64,000 nt of DNA from Taxawa tesnikishii (nom. ined.) (lineage: Eukaryota > Ascomycota > Dothideomycetes > Dothideales). Location: assembly GCA_030247885.1 (NCBI GenBank), contig JAPDRO010000010.1, forward strand, positions 1,054,001 through 1,118,000. The letters are read 5' to 3'. The first letter of the stretch is position 1, and each line of letters begins with the position of its first letter. The notes under the pieces were generated by a model that was not told where the DNA came from, made no database searches, and saw only the letters and a program-made list of their open reading frames with translations. The position numbers and the translations under genes are program-made. Shown here piece by piece: positions 43,187 through 55,342 of this stretch.

Positions 43187-44559
43187 ATCTATACAGGTCG
43201 TGTTTGGTTATGCGTACCTGTGACTAGTATCCAGACCGATCAATACATCTGTGGCTGACCCTTGTTGAGCAAATGAGATGAATTGGTGAGCGGGCGCCGT
43301 CAATGTTGAGGATCATGAACAGTCGGAAGACAGTCTTCATGCGGGTAGAGACGGCTTTTGTACCTCAACCTAAAACAAAACCTGTTGTGAAAGAGTATTC
43401 TGTTTCTCTATCTGTTGTGTAATCAGTTGTGTGAGTATTTAGACTGAGTCTCTGTAGATAGCAGTGCTATCTATGTTTGCCTGAGTCCAGATTAGGGCCG
43501 TTCGATTTTCAATCTCAATATCGCATGCGTGCGAGCATGCCCCTGAGCTTAGCAGATCCTTCTTGGGTTCCCTGCTCTAGCTTGCATCCTGCGTGACATT
43601 GATAGGGCATTGATGAGACGTTAAAACCGCTCATTTGCACAGACCGAAACTGTCAAACGGCGGATATCCTACTCGTGTAGTTATTCAAAATCAGCGGGGC
43701 CTTTCCGCTTTCTATCCGTAGCTGGAACGGCAAAAGTTGGCGAGTATTCCAACAACAGTTCTCGGTAATCACGCAACAACCACAAAGGGCAAGAGTCCAA
43801 TATCGAGGCTTGCCGTCTCTATTCCTTTGCGCTTTCGTTCTGTATGAGTACTAGTGTGCATACAGGCTGTGCATTAGCAAAATATGGAAAAGTGTCAAAG
43901 TCGTGCATTTGTCGCGAAAATGGTCAATTTGCTTAGATTTCCTTGAATCTGGTAGCCGAAAGAGTTGACCAAAAGTCGCAAAGAATTGTGGTTTGCTGTA
44001 GCAGGTAAGCCTAGTACTAGACAACGAGGCAGGGAGCAGTAGTATTGCAGGTAAGGAGGTACGGTGGATCGTATAAGAGAAGGCAGTGATTGAACTTGCC
44101 GCACGAGCTGAGCACAAAGCTCCTATCTACGGTAAAGAAACGTAATAACATACTCAAGGGACTTCGTACAAAGGGCGAGTAGTGCGCTTCTCGCGGCATG
44201 AGCCACGTTCGCTCATGTCGCGGATGTCGCGAGCGTCGCGCATCCTCTATATGTGCGCTTGGCAACCAGTGAAGTTGCCAAGCCTGTCGCGCATACTGAC
44301 CCGGGGTTCGTAACACTCGTCCATCAAAGGATACATGGCGCTGAATCTGCTTAGATGATGCGATGTGCGACATGAAGCGCCGTGGTTTGCGCCCAAAACG
44401 CAGGGCTGCGGCAAGCTGTACCCAACTTTGTCCGGATGTTTGCCGTCGATGTGTGATAAAGTAGCGTCAATGCCTCTTCCAGTGCAAGGTCATGTGACGA
44501 GCAGGCACTGCTCGTCCCTCAGGCATCGCTAGCTTTGCTATCTCTACACAAGCTTTAAA
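43187..44559. other. No supported gene
   Basis: Nothing recognisable was found on either strand. The stretch around 43360-43480 is A/T-leaning. Confidence 0.4.
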
Positions 44560-45330
44560 ACAGATGCCGGAATCCCTTAATCCAGATCTTGTCACTGCGT
44601 GCAGCTTCGTGGGGGCTGAACAAGACACAGCAGCTGCGGCGCACCCTGTTGTGGACACCCTTATCGTGCGCCACTTCGTACCGGCGCACAAAGGCACCAA
44701 AACCTGGATTCCGTCTCTCACGCTGTTACGATACGCTCCGCCTAACCAAAAAAACACGCGCTAAGACCGCTGAGAAGCGGAATCTGGGAATTGACCTGCA
44801 TAAGGGGACAGATCCGTGAAGGGAGTACTGGCACTACCGTCCATCTGCCGGAGGTCATAGTCAATCAATTGGTTGATTCTTGAAGCTATGGACCCCGCAG
44901 GGGTCAGGGTTGTTACTATCTTATCCACTGAACCGCCGGACCAATGACAGGACTCGCGTACCCATGAGCCAGAGGTCATAGTCGTGCTTACAGATCCGGG
45001 ACTGGATGATTCAACATCGGATTCGGACTGGGGAAAAAGTTTCCGACCTCCCTTCCATTCCCCGTTTCCTGGATCGGTCACAATGCCATCCTTACTAATG
45101 GAAAGTCAGTTAAAGTGCAGTCTTACACTATGGTGAAGGAGAGAAACTGCAAATACACAGATTGTGTTTGTGCTTCATTCAAGAGCTTATCCTCGGACCT
45201 CTTCCACTTGTATACGTCTTAACAGCGCCCGCATCTCATAGCGTGCTTGGTAATCCCCTTCCCGAGGCTTGTAAGAAAGCTGTGAAGACATATGACACAC
45301 CAAATAAGTCATTTCTCGGTGAGTAAGGGC
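44560..45330 (+). pseudogene. Unnamed dispersed gene family, copy B (best kept)
   Basis: Consecutive plus-strand blocks read NPDLVTACSFVGAEQDTAAA and VDTLIVRHFVPAHKGTKTW, then IPSLTLLRYAP, LHKGTD, EYWHYRPSA, FPGSVTMPSLL, and finally GEGEKLQIHRLCLCFIQ with LGNPLPEACKKAVKTYDTP to a stop near 45328. Frames change several times. The same blocks in the same order occur at 47930-47376 on the minus strand, and parts at 20226-20770 and 63740-63407. No domain was recognised. Confidence 0.5.
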
Positions 45331-45587
45331 GGGTCTACTCCTCTGTTATCTTCGCCTCGATCTGGCGCAATAATTAGTCGAGGTCGCATGAGGTTTACGA
45401 AGACATTTTGACATGATAACGAAGCGTTGGCTATCGGTCAATGTGCTGATGCGTTGTTCCTTTGTCATACAGATCGCTTGGCAGTCTGCGGAGGGTTTCC
45501 GCACCCAGCTGTGTGGATTGTTTACGCGACAACGTGTACTTGTACGCAGCAAGCAAGTTCTTTGCTTGCGGTCACCACCACCACCGA

Positions 45588-47120
45588 ATGGCCTTGCGCG
45601 TTGTAGACTGGCTATCTACGCTCGATATTTCTCTACTCTCGAGCCCTGACTGCACTCGCACTGCCCCATCAAGGGAGCGCAAGAGTAGCATCGCACCCTT
45701 GGCTGGCTTCGGCAGCCCACACGCGCCTGCGAACACCAGTTGCCGTAAGAGAAAGAGGCACATCATGTCTGGCGGTCGGTCCCAAACCCTTCAACCCCTA
45801 GCGTTATAGATAATGTTGGATAAGAAAGTTCTAATACCAACCAGACGAACCCGCGCTCAATGTAGAGGTAGACCACACACCACGCCCTCGTCGGCGGCAC
45901 TCGCAAGCCTTCGACATACTAGCTATCCCCCTTCGCTCATCATCGAAGCGTACACGCTCTTCTGCCACAAGCTCGCAAGCAGCCAGCAGCTACCATTCGA
46001 GAAAGTCATCCAGTCCAACAAAGGTCGGCGCGCTGAGGGGTTGGAGAAGCCCGTCATACTGCGGACTATACTATCAGAAGAAGGATGGGAGGAAGGTCTT
46101 CCGGAAGAGCTAGTGCGGCTGGTGAGGCAAACACGGTACTTCTCATACGGAATAGGTGCTGTGCCAAAGGAGCTAGAGGTACATTTGCAGTATATCCGGC
46201 ATGGTACGGGAAAGATACTGAATATTGGCAGTATGCCATCAAGCCAGCTTTGGGGCTCGCGTGGAATGAGAGCATGATCAGCGGAACCTATCTTTACAAG
46301 AAGCCGCCGAGTGTCATGGACCCTGACAGGGTGATCCGTCACACTCGACGATATGCCGAGTCGAGAGAAAGCGAGGCGGCCTAGAATTCAGTCGTTCATC
46401 ATTCTCTCGGCTTGATGGCGCTTAGATGTGGTGCGTACGACTCGCTACTCGATTTGAACAACATATGCGTTGTTGCTGTCGTTCCGATCTGCATCTCATG
46501 GAGTTGTCCTAGCCCAGCGTTCTCCGCACATGACTGACGCTAACTCGACAAACAGTACTTCCGCCCATATCTCCAGCCAAGAACTCCTACCTCTGGACGC
46601 AGGCGGCCATACTATAAGTGGTAAGATGGTCGACTTTGCGATAACCCTCGAACCGACAAAAGAGATGAAGATCGCTTTCCGGCACACAAAGCCTATCGTG
46701 CCCGGCCGACCGCAGTCGTTCAACCAGACTGACCACTTGCCCATCGCCAACCGTCCCATCGCGGTCAGCATTGAGACGAAGCAGTCCGGCGAGGGACAGC
46801 AAGCCGCGTACGGGCAGCTGAGCACCTGGCTGTTGGCGCAGTATCAGCGACTCCGATATTTGACCGAAGAAGCGGGCAACAAAGATGCAGAGATGCTGTT
46901 GTCGCCTGTCATGGTAGTGCAAGGGCCTACGTGGAGTCTCCTGGCTGCGAAGCAGAACGAGGAAGGAGAGATAATACTGTGGGACTGCGGGACGTTTGGA
47001 GAGAGCAAGAGCAGACTGGGTGTCTGTCAGATCTTGGCTACGCTGTTGCTGCTTATGAGGTGGAGTCATGAGGAATACAGGGCTTGGTTTGAGAAGCATG
47101 TGCTGTGCAATCCAAAATGA
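45588..47120 (+). pseudogene. PD-(D/E)XK nuclease-like fungal protein (PDDEXK_12 type), copy 1
   Basis: The start MALRVVDWLSTLD followed by a CRKRKRH basic patch fits the N-terminus of this fungal family. An in-frame TAG at 45807-45809 interrupts it. The middle reads EEGWEEGLPEELVRLV and, after a frame change near 46190, YGKDTEYWQYAIKPAL with AWNES. After a further break or intron (about 46385-46555) the nuclease-like core follows: KMVDFAITL (acidic residue), AVSIETKQ (the E-x-K), YGQLSTWLLAQYQRL, VVQGPTWSLLAA, ILWDCGTF and LMRWSHEEYRAWF, to a stop at 47120. The catalytic D...E-x-K triad is present in the last block. Function in fungi is unknown. Confidence 0.7.
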
Positions 47121-47159
47121 GGAGGTTGCGCTACCCGTGCATGGAGACCGGCCTACTCA

Positions 47160-47350
47160 GGCATTCTTCTCCGGGATGCGACGCATTCCACAAGAATCTA
47201 CCGGCTAACGCTAAGTTGCATGTTTGGAACGCGTCGCGTTCGAACACGTTCCAGTCCGTGCAGCTTTTCCTGGAGAGGCCAATGTTGCGTTTATAGAACG
47301 CCTCGCGCTTTCGTGGCCTTGCTCTTCCCTTTGATGCCTTCCCTGGTCTC
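47160..47350 (+). repeat. Dispersed repeat with GGAACGCGTCG palindromes, copy 2
   Basis: Same orientation and word order as 16398-16640, with one palindrome fewer. It starts about 40 bases after the stop of the nuclease-like gene. Confidence 0.75.
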
Positions 47351-47375
47351 ATGTGCTTGTCTAATCTCAGATCGC

Positions 47376-47930
47376 CTAATGCTGGTCGGTCGGGCTATCG
47401 ACGTGTTTCTTGACCGCTACGAGTAGACTGTACACCATACGGACCACTCCGTTCTGTACTGTCAAGGACGACGATATTACTGATCCAGGAAACGGGAAGT
47501 GGAAAGGACACCGGAGAAACTTGTCTCCTAGTCCGACGCTATCATCCCGTCCTGGATCCGATGGTACGACTACGAGCTCCGGAGCGATGGCAGATGGACG
47601 GTAGCCGTAGATCTCGCCCCGCCCATCTGTCTTCATGTGCAGACCGTTTCCCGAAACCCGCCTTTTGGCGGTCATAACATTAGCAAACGAGATGTATCGT
47701 AATGGCGCGAGAGACGGGATCTGGGTTTCGGTTTTCGGTGTGTTGTCTCCCAAGCGCCGGCCAAAAATAGCCCATGATGAAGGTGTCTACGGGAAGGGCC
47801 GCTACAGCTGCTGTATGCTCCGCAATAGTCTTGCTCCCTTGGGCTTGCATCCCCGCACGAAGCTGCACGTAATGATGAAGTTCTACCCACGCATCCGGTT
47901 GCTTGTCCATGACGCTCCAGCGTAGCATCC
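47376..47930 (-). pseudogene. Unnamed dispersed gene family, copy C (decayed)
   Basis: The minus strand reads QPDAWVELHHYVQL, TAAVAALPVDTFIMGYFWPA, IPSLAPLRYISFANV, GLHMKTDGRGEIYGYRPSA and KFLRCPFHFPFPGSVISSSL, matching copy B block for block. Frames change in between. Confidence 0.5.
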
Positions 47931-48079
47931 TCGAAACAACCTAGTTTTGCACCCACCATCATCTCCTGAACGACTACACTATCTATTCCGCCGCAGAACA
48001 CCGCCTTGTGGTCAGCTACCTAGAGCTTCAACTGTGAACGCCGCCTGTTGCACAGCCGTAGACTGGACTAGGCGTTGAC

Positions 48080-48270
48080 CGTTCTCTCCAGATCACGGTT
48101 AGCGGCCGCAAGCAAGTAGCTACGCGCGTAATGTATCCCGAAGCTGAAAGTTCGCACACTGCGAAACAAAGCTAGATGGTTCCTATAATACCAGAGCCAA
48201 CAATTGTAGATGTTGCTGTCTTACATGGATGTTTAGGATGATGCGCGAATCTTTACCACTCACAAGTCTG
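48080..48270 (+). repeat. Dispersed repeat, copy 2
   Basis: Matches 20840-21080 in the same orientation. Confidence 0.7.
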
Positions 48271-48824
48271 AACCGTGCTCACCGTATTCGTGTTAGGGAT
48301 CGTGGCCGGAGATGCAACGTTCCAACTACTGCTGAGTCAAGCGAATCAAGTCCCGTTGGACGTTTTGTACCGACTGTCTAGACAGTTCGAACATATTGAG
48401 TGACAGGAGACAGTGCTCTTTTAGTGCATCCGGTCTTTCGAAACTACGAACAACCACTGCATCAAGGGAGCCGGGTAGTAACATGTTCTCAAGAAGCTCT
48501 CTCTAAGAGACTCAGCGTAATGCACAAGAAGCCTGAACACGAAAGACCTCGATCGGACTAACGAGTTGCTTGGCGACAATAGTCAAAATACAATTGCTAT
48601 GAGGTAGAGCATGCTAATGTAGTGGATCTCCTTACGACCTCATAAACTCGATGTACGTTCTGCTTGTGGCGCGGAAGCGCTTCATGGCGTCCGCTCGGGC
48701 GTACGGGGATTCCTTGGCAGGCGCACCTTGGCGGTGCTCAGGCAACAGACCAAAATAAGCACAACCACAATGACCCCCACAACCTCTTCAATAGCGCTAC
48801 CACATTTGTCCTTCCATCGTTCTT
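48271..48824. other. No supported gene
   Basis: No conserved frame on either strand. Confidence 0.4.
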
Positions 48825-50290
48825 ATGCCAAACGACTGGAGGTTCGTTGAGTCGTGGCTTGACAGTGCTGTGCCCTTTCAGCAAGATGATTTCCCGTTAT
48901 CGCTATTAAAGAAACCTGCGGCGCTCCGCGTCGCACCGACTCTCGCTCCACCAACTCCTCCTCCATCCACATGGCCAGTCAAGCCCTCCGACGACATCTG
49001 TTCAGCGTCCCAGAGCCAGTCGCTAAAGCGCAAACGACGCATCTGGACACGAAACACAGCGCGTGGCGCAATGATGTCGCCGCGCAAACGTACTAGAGCC
49101 TAGGACGACCACACCTCTGTCACAACCGCGGCGAGCGTTCTCAGTAACATTCAGCTACCTCACACAGTCAGTTCTGGCTCCTCTTCTCCGACGAAAGTTC
49201 GCGCTGGAGGCCCTGTGAGGGAGCTGAGAGACATCTACCGTTGCCAGTCCGCCGCTCAAGTACACTATGACCCCAGATGCCAGTCCGCCGCGGAGCGTTA
49301 TAGATCTGATAAACGGGCTGCCGTTGCACGGGTTAAGAGTGATACCTGGGTCTTTGAAGGTATCGATTATATTGATGTTTTGGGTGCGACGCCAATGAGT
49401 CGTGTTAAAAGAAACCTTCAGAGCCGCCCTGCCTTTTGAGACTATCCCTGAATATGCCTTTGACACATCAATCAACACCGATCAGTTCGCCGATCAGGCG
49501 CTATGGAGCAAGGCCATAAGCACGTTGGAGAGAGCAAAGGTGTGCTTCGTGGACAACGAGCCCGAAGCTCCATGGTTGGCGATAGCAGCAAAGCTACTAG
49601 AGGACGTGTTCGCGCAACCGGAGTTAGACGGGATGTCATTTGTCAAGGATGTATGAGTTTTGGTCCATGTTCGGTGTGGGCCTCACAGCCATCGCGACTA
49701 ACGCATACCGGTGCTTACAGCCAATACAGCGACATCAACTCCAACAGCCTCCTTCCACATGTCTACAACACCGCCATCCCGACCAAGAAGGCAGACCTCG
49801 CCATCGCCGTCTCAGCCCACACGCCTACCACTGCTCCGGTGTACACCGCACTACGCACATCAGACCCCACAATGAGACTCAGCCAAATGTCAGAGACGAG
49901 CGTGAGCAGGCTAGCTCAGCCGGGCCGCATTGAGGTCGGTGAGCCAAGCAAGAGCTATTTGGAAGCCAGTCTGCAGCTCGGTGTCTGGTATTTCGTCGGG
50001 CTGGAGAAGCTGAAAGAGTTGAGGGTCCACTTCGGACAAGCTGATAAGCAGATACTAGCGCCGGGAAAGGATAAGGAAAGTGAAGTTGCAGAGCATACGA
50101 GGTCTCAAGAAGACCTTCCGCTCTTCAGATGGACTGTGATCGGCACGGACTGGAAGCTGCACGTCGCATTCGAGGACATGATAAACGGAGGTGCTGCGGT
50201 TGTACGACCTTTGGGTAGTGGGGGCTGGGTTCCGCGTTACCATTCTTCAAGCCCTTCAGGACGGCGACGATGTTGGCTAGGTAGGTGAAC
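48825..50290 (+). pseudogene. PD-(D/E)XK nuclease-like fungal protein (PDDEXK_12 type), copy 2
   Basis: It starts MPNDWRFVESWLDSAVP, with a basic SLKRKRR patch near residue 67. Further blocks in other frames are ALPFETIPEYAFD, APWLAIAAKLLEDVF, and the core KKADLAIAV, RIEVGEPSKSYLEASLQLGVW, LPLFRWTVIGTDWKLHV. In the E-x-K position the sequence reads EVGE, so the catalytic Lys seems lost. Stops and at least three frame changes separate the blocks. It is more decayed than the copy at 45588-47120 and belongs to a different branch of the same family. Confidence 0.65.
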
Positions 50291-50918
50291 GAGACGTATT
50301 AGGCGGAGTTTTGGAGTATCCTAAGAGCGTGAGCAGGATGCTCGAGTGCAAAGGATAGGTGCAAGGCATAGTCTTCAGCAGTCAATGTACCTTCGCTTAC
50401 ATATTAGCGATGCAGAGAGTGGCCAGTCTGGCTCTTCTCGATCTAGTCTTTGTTCATCGTCCTGTTCCCGTCGTGAATGGCCAAACTCATCTTTTCGCTT
50501 GCGTTTCCACAGCCCTTACTTGTCCCTTCTGCCTTTTTCTGTCCTTACAGTCCCCTTTGCACTACTTCCTTCCCTCTTCTCGTACTACGCTAGCTTAAAC
50601 GACCTGCAACATACGGTGAGTACCCAATATAGTGTCCGTCCTTCACCGGGAACGAACGCTCGATCTTGCCCAACATTTGTGTACGGCTATCCCGATTCAG
50701 ATCTCGCTCTGCGTTGGTTACCACAAAAACTCTATCTACGCAGACTGGCGGAGCGGTTAGGTGTCGATACTCTGTTGCATTACGAGCACCGTGCCGGCTC
50801 TTAATGGTAAATGACATGAATCGCGGCTACGTTTGCCTCGTCTAGCACAGTATGAGCAGTCAACGAACAGTAGGCGTCTAGAGGATGTCATCATTCTTAA
50901 GCCATCTGCATCCGTGTT
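50291..50918. other. No supported gene
   Basis: A plus-strand frame at 50346-50804 has no recognisable feature. Confidence 0.4.
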
Positions 50919-51223
50919 CTAGCACTCGGGAGAGCGCCCCAGTGCCACCTCTAGCTTGGAGCAAACCCAGCTCAGGCTAACAAAGATGGAGACAAACCGT
51001 TGGATACTTGTATAGGGGATGTTAAACGCGCCTGCAGCCTTGCGAGTTGACTTGAGTTCCTTCTTTTCAAGCGCAGAGATAGCGTTCTGTATACCAGCTT
51101 CAGTACAGGCGAGTTTATTAGGTGTTGATACATTCATGGTAGGTAGTAGTAATGATCAAAGATGGGAGGGTCGCATTTCGGTGGTTCGTTCCCCACCTGG
51201 CTCGCTTCCCCACGGTTTACGTT
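50919..51223 (-). mobile_element. Pogo element, 5' end fragment
   Basis: The minus strand has the end ACGTAAACC plus two 17 bp motifs (GTGGGGAAGCGAGCCAG and GTGGGGAACGAACCAC) next to a TA at 51224-51225. Then come the transposase start MNVSTPNKLACTEAGIQNAI and KAAGAFNIPYTS. It breaks off after about 70 codons. Confidence 0.8.
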
Positions 51224-51262
51224 AGTCGAAGCTGAAAGGGTTGCAACTCGGTCTTCCATTAC

Positions 51263-51297
51263 CCTACCTGTTCCACTACCCCGCGGTCCATGTTAAC
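51263..51297. repeat. Solo pogo-type end
   Basis: TACCCTACCTGTTCCACTAC followed by CCCGCGGTCCATGTTA is a second, diverged element end only 40 bases from the 51223 end. No partner was found. Confidence 0.6.
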
Positions 51298-51534
51298 ACT
51301 ACATTGTGGTTTTCTTGAGAACAGCGGCCAGGCCATAGTATGTCTAAGGGGTTCTCTCCTCTTGTCTTAAAGCGCTTGAGTCAACTAACTGGCTAAAGAA
51401 GAGGCGAAATCTCCCTACTATGGACGCTTACTCTCTAGATAATGTGCCGTCTTAAAACCAAGAGGTCGCCTAGGCGTCAGATGCGCTGGAACGACCGCGC
51501 GTCTCCTCTCTTGATGTGCCTCCCTTTCCACTCA

Positions 51535-53233
51535 TTACTCATCGCCATGCTCCCGATTGATCTCCGCGCTATATCGTGCAAAGTTGCTTCTCTCCCTCAA
51601 GCTCTTTCCATGCTTGAAGAACACGTACGGCGTGATACAAAACAAGCTCGCCACAGCCGCGATGATGGATCCAGCCACGTTGGATCCTAAGCCGGCAAAC
51701 ATCTGATGCGCGAAAAGTGGCATGCATCCGGAGATGATGCCGCGAAGAAACGCGAGAACAGCAAGACCTGATGACGCATATATTGTATATGAATCAGCGA
51801 GGTATCCGTTCAATGTGTAGGCGAACTCGTTGGCTGCGAAACCGATCAAGGCCAAGCCGAGCATGGAGACGATCCAGTGTGTATGTACGAACGGCGGAAT
51901 GGTCCAGGAGAATAACCAGAGGCCTATGGCCAGGGCGGGTGCTGCGATGGCAAAACCGATGATCTTGTCTTCTGGCTGGATATCCTCACCGTTTTGAGTA
52001 CGCCGATTCATGACTCTCAAGTCCCAGAGGCGTGGCATGATGCTGAATGGAATCCCGATTGCGATGGCCAGAAATGCGAGCGAACAGGTGGTGTCATGCC
52101 AGCCATACTGACTGTATACGACAGTCATTGACTCAGTGAAAAGATAGATCAGGCCCCAGGCTGTAGCATTCAGAAGCGATACCATGATGATGATCGGTTC
52201 CGTGCACCCAAGATGTAGGGGCCTCCATAGCACCACTCTCACAAAAGTGCGTGGGCTGTCGATTGTATCCGGATTGTCAGCAGGTTTTAGGTGTTGATAG
52301 CCAGCCTTTTCCAGTTCGGTGTGCTTCAGAGCGAGACGCTTGCTTGGACGACTTTCGCGTATACCCAATAACAGGACAAATACCCCGGTTGTGATTATCG
52401 CAGAGGTGTAATATATCCAACGCCTGAGTAAACCGTCAGCCGACCATAAAGCACATGTCACAAGTCAGTTATCTACCAGCCGACTGCTTCGCCGATGTAT
52501 GACCCATAGATTGGCCCGATAGTTAGTCCGAGTGTGGTTGAGCTATTCCACAAGAGAATCAACCATACGCGAGTCTTGCTAGCAAAGATATCTTCGATAC
52601 TGCCGGCGAGGACAACAGAAGGCACCGAGGAAGCGAAGCCAGAAAAGAGCCGTCCTACGAACACTCCAGCAACAGAGGGTACCACACCGACGATCAGTGA
52701 AGAAATGGCATACACCGCACATGAGCAAAGGTAGGGCTTCCTTCGGCCAAATGACTCCGAATAGGGCGGCATGAGAAGCCCGCCTAGTGCTTGTCCCAAT
52801 TGATACCTGTGACTTTCGTGAGACTCAAAGGCAGAGTCAGCTTGGCTTGCATACTTACATGAAAGTGAACGCTACTAAGGCGATGACGCTACTCAGACCG
52901 TACTCATTGTGGGCAAGGGCGGCAGCGGATGGCTAAAGACGTGGTGAGCTTCGAATCCTTCGAACGTGCAGCGTGTCAAAGTCCAACCCCAGTTGTGCTA
53001 ATCGCAGTCCTATGTACAATTAGTAGTCTACACAAAGCTAAGATAAACTCCTGGAAGTCACTCAACGTGTAGAATTCCAGGAACACGATGACTGCTACAT
53101 CGTAAGTCTTGCGAGCTGTAGACCAGTTTCGGGGATATTCTTCGTTTGTTTTGTCCCATTGCAAGTGACTTGATTCGGTCTTTTGCAGACCTCGACGTGC
53201 AATTTGTTGCTCGCAGTCACTTGATGAATCCAT
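51535..53233 (-). CDS. MFS transporter, DHA1-like (MFS-1)
   Basis: An H+ antiporter-type membrane carrier. Five exons fit without lesion: 53233-53067, 53009-52988, 52932-52859, 52806-52477 and 52423-51535, giving 493 residues. Introns are 52-57 bases; one exon is only 22 bases. The N-terminus has the family's cytosolic NWSTARKTYD, followed by about twelve hydrophobic segments. PYSESFGRRKPYL is the loop 2-3 signature, then VGRLFSGF, and the central loop has GIRESRPSKRL. Relatives export drugs, polyamines or fungal metabolites. It is divergent from the aldolase gene (about 735 bases between starts) and is a clear paralogue of the transporter at 61450-63207: introns flanking the SESFGR exon match in position and phase. 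An ATG at 53305 is an alternative start. Confidence 0.9.
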
Positions 53234-53968
53234 GGATGAGATCCGTGGTTCTTTAGACCGATGTGAGTGCAGACGCTGACTTGAGTTCTGGGATTTTCTG
53301 AACAAGACGAGAGAATCCGTCGCAAGAGCCGCAAGTGCTCACCCAATTAGGTCGAAACAGTTCGTTTGGTAAATATATGTCTTGCAAGACGGGAGGCGAT
53401 AGTGACATAACAACAGATTAGAGTGAGTGGGCCCGTGCAACTCTTCTACCCGAAACGTCTAACCGACTGCCCCGCGGTTCACATTAAGACATATCCACTC
53501 AGCTAGCAGGCTTGTGTACCCAGCGATCCACTGATCGACACTGGGTTTGGCGATCATTTACAAGTTTAACTTGCTAGTGCCGATGACGATCACTAGATCT
53601 CCTGTACTACCTACCTTCAAAACCCATCGGCACTCCCGTTTCTCACATTTAGTCGAGGATCTTCATTTATTTCTTGGCTTTGCTCCACAAATTAGCCAGC
53701 CACGTCGTCTATCCTGCAGACTCAATCTGTTGAGACAGCACAGCACTAACCTCCACGAACGGCAGAACGTGCACTGATTTTGTTGATGCTAGTGGGCTTG
53801 GGTGAACAGGTGAATCAGGTTGCTTACTGTCTATTTCCGACCGATGTCAGCAGACCGACCCTATTGCACCGATCAATCCCAGTCGCGCGTGAGCACTTCT
53901 TCGCCAGTCTCTATTCTGTTACCAAACTTGATGGTATCCCCGCTTTTCACATTCCAACTCACAGCATC
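53234..53968. promoter_or_regulatory. Shared promoter region of MFS-1 and the aldolase gene, with a pogo-end relic
   Basis: The divergent genes leave one intergenic region. At about 53440-53487 the bases CTGCCCCGCGGTTCACATTA resemble a pogo right end with its inner motif (CTACCCGAAACGTCTAAC). It is a degraded solo end, so an element or MITE once sat between the two genes. No specific binding site was recognised. Confidence 0.5.
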
Positions 53969-55222
53969 ATGGTGCGGCTTCCTATTGACGACTCCGAAGC
54001 TTCGTCGCGTAAGCAACCTCCGTTGAACACCCTGGAGAGTATTTTGGAGAGACACGCAGAATCAATCGCATGGAACTCTCCTGGACCAGCCCGCTACGAC
54101 TTCCGCAGTATGTCTCTCCATGATCTGATAGGCTGACCTCAAATTTGCGTTGAGTCACTCACCTGTACATCAGGCGACGTGATCACAACTCCTTCGATGA
54201 GTATGCTCGCTGCCATTATCAGTACCACTCTCAGGGACGACGTTTTCCACGAAGACACAACCACAACATCTTTCGAATCTGATATCTCCTTACTCTGCGG
54301 ACAAGAAGCTGGCGCATTCACGCCCACGGGGACAATGGCGAACCAACTCGGCCTTCGTACGCTCCTGACCCAGCCACCTCATGCAATTCTCACAGACGTT
54401 CACGCACACATCCTGGAAAACGAGGCCGGTGGCCCGGCTTTCATGAGCGGCGCAATGATGCAAGCCGTGACACCCTCGAACGGACAGTATTTGACATTGG
54501 AAGATATTCAGTCTCATGCAGTGTTGACGGACAATGTGCACAAATGCCCAACGCGAGTGATAGCGCTTGAAAATACGATCAGCGGCGTTGTCGTTCCGCT
54601 CGAAGAACTACGGCGCATCTGCCACTGGGCTCGAGAGAATGGCGTCAAAACGCATCTTGATGGGGCGAGACTCTTTGAGGCTGTGGCCACTGGAGCTGGC
54701 AGCTTACGCCAGTATAGCGAGCTTTTCGACACTGTCTCGTTGGACTTCAGCAAAGATTTGGGAGCACCGATAGGAGCAATGTTGTTGGGCAGCAAAGCGT
54801 TAGTTGCGCAGGCGAAGAGGATACGAAAGAGCATAGGTGGAGGTCTGCGACAGGCAGGTGTGTTGACGGCTGCATGTAGGACGGCAGTCAATGAGCAATT
54901 CGGTTCCGGAGAGTGGGGTTCAGAGACTGCCAAGTTGAGGTGGGTGCACAGGCAGGCGAAGAAGGTGGGCGAAGTATGGGAAAGGGGAGGTGGCAAGCTG
55001 ACAAAACCTGTTGTGACAAACCAAGTGTGGTTAAACCTGGAGAGCTTAGGCGTTTCACCGAATGAATGGAATGCAATCGGGGAGAAGTACGGGATCAAGC
55101 TGGACGGCCCAAGACTGGTGTTTCACCATCAAATTGGAGATGATGCAGTCAAGCTCTTGGGCCGAGCTTTTGAGGATGTGCTCAGCCGCTTGAATAACAA
55201 GAACAGGAGGATGAAGCTCTAG
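53969..55222 (+). CDS. Threonine-aldolase-like PLP enzyme
   Basis: The family cleaves L-threonine or L-allo-threonine to glycine and acetaldehyde; some fungal members act as amino-acid racemases in toxin clusters (HC-toxin TOXG). Exons 53969-54107 and 54174-55222, joined by a 66-base intron, give about 395 residues. The junction restores the family motif DFRSDVITTP. Other motifs are DDVFHEDTT, AGAFTPTGTMANQL, HAHILENEAGG, ENTISGVVVPLEEL, the Asp/Arg in THLDGARLFEA, the PLP Lys in SLDFSKDLGAPIG (relatives usually have SKGLGAP) and RKSIGGGLRQAGVLTAA. All catalytic positions look intact. It is convergent with the ODC-like gene across the transposon block and divergent from MFS-1. Confidence 0.93.
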
Positions 55223-55342
55223 TTCATCTAAATAGAGGTTTTAGATTACTCCGCGTCGAATATGGAGTGCATGACCTAGTGGCTACTACAGTCACCTCCG
55301 ATGATATCCCGGACACGCGCAACGCGCGTTCTCGTATTGATA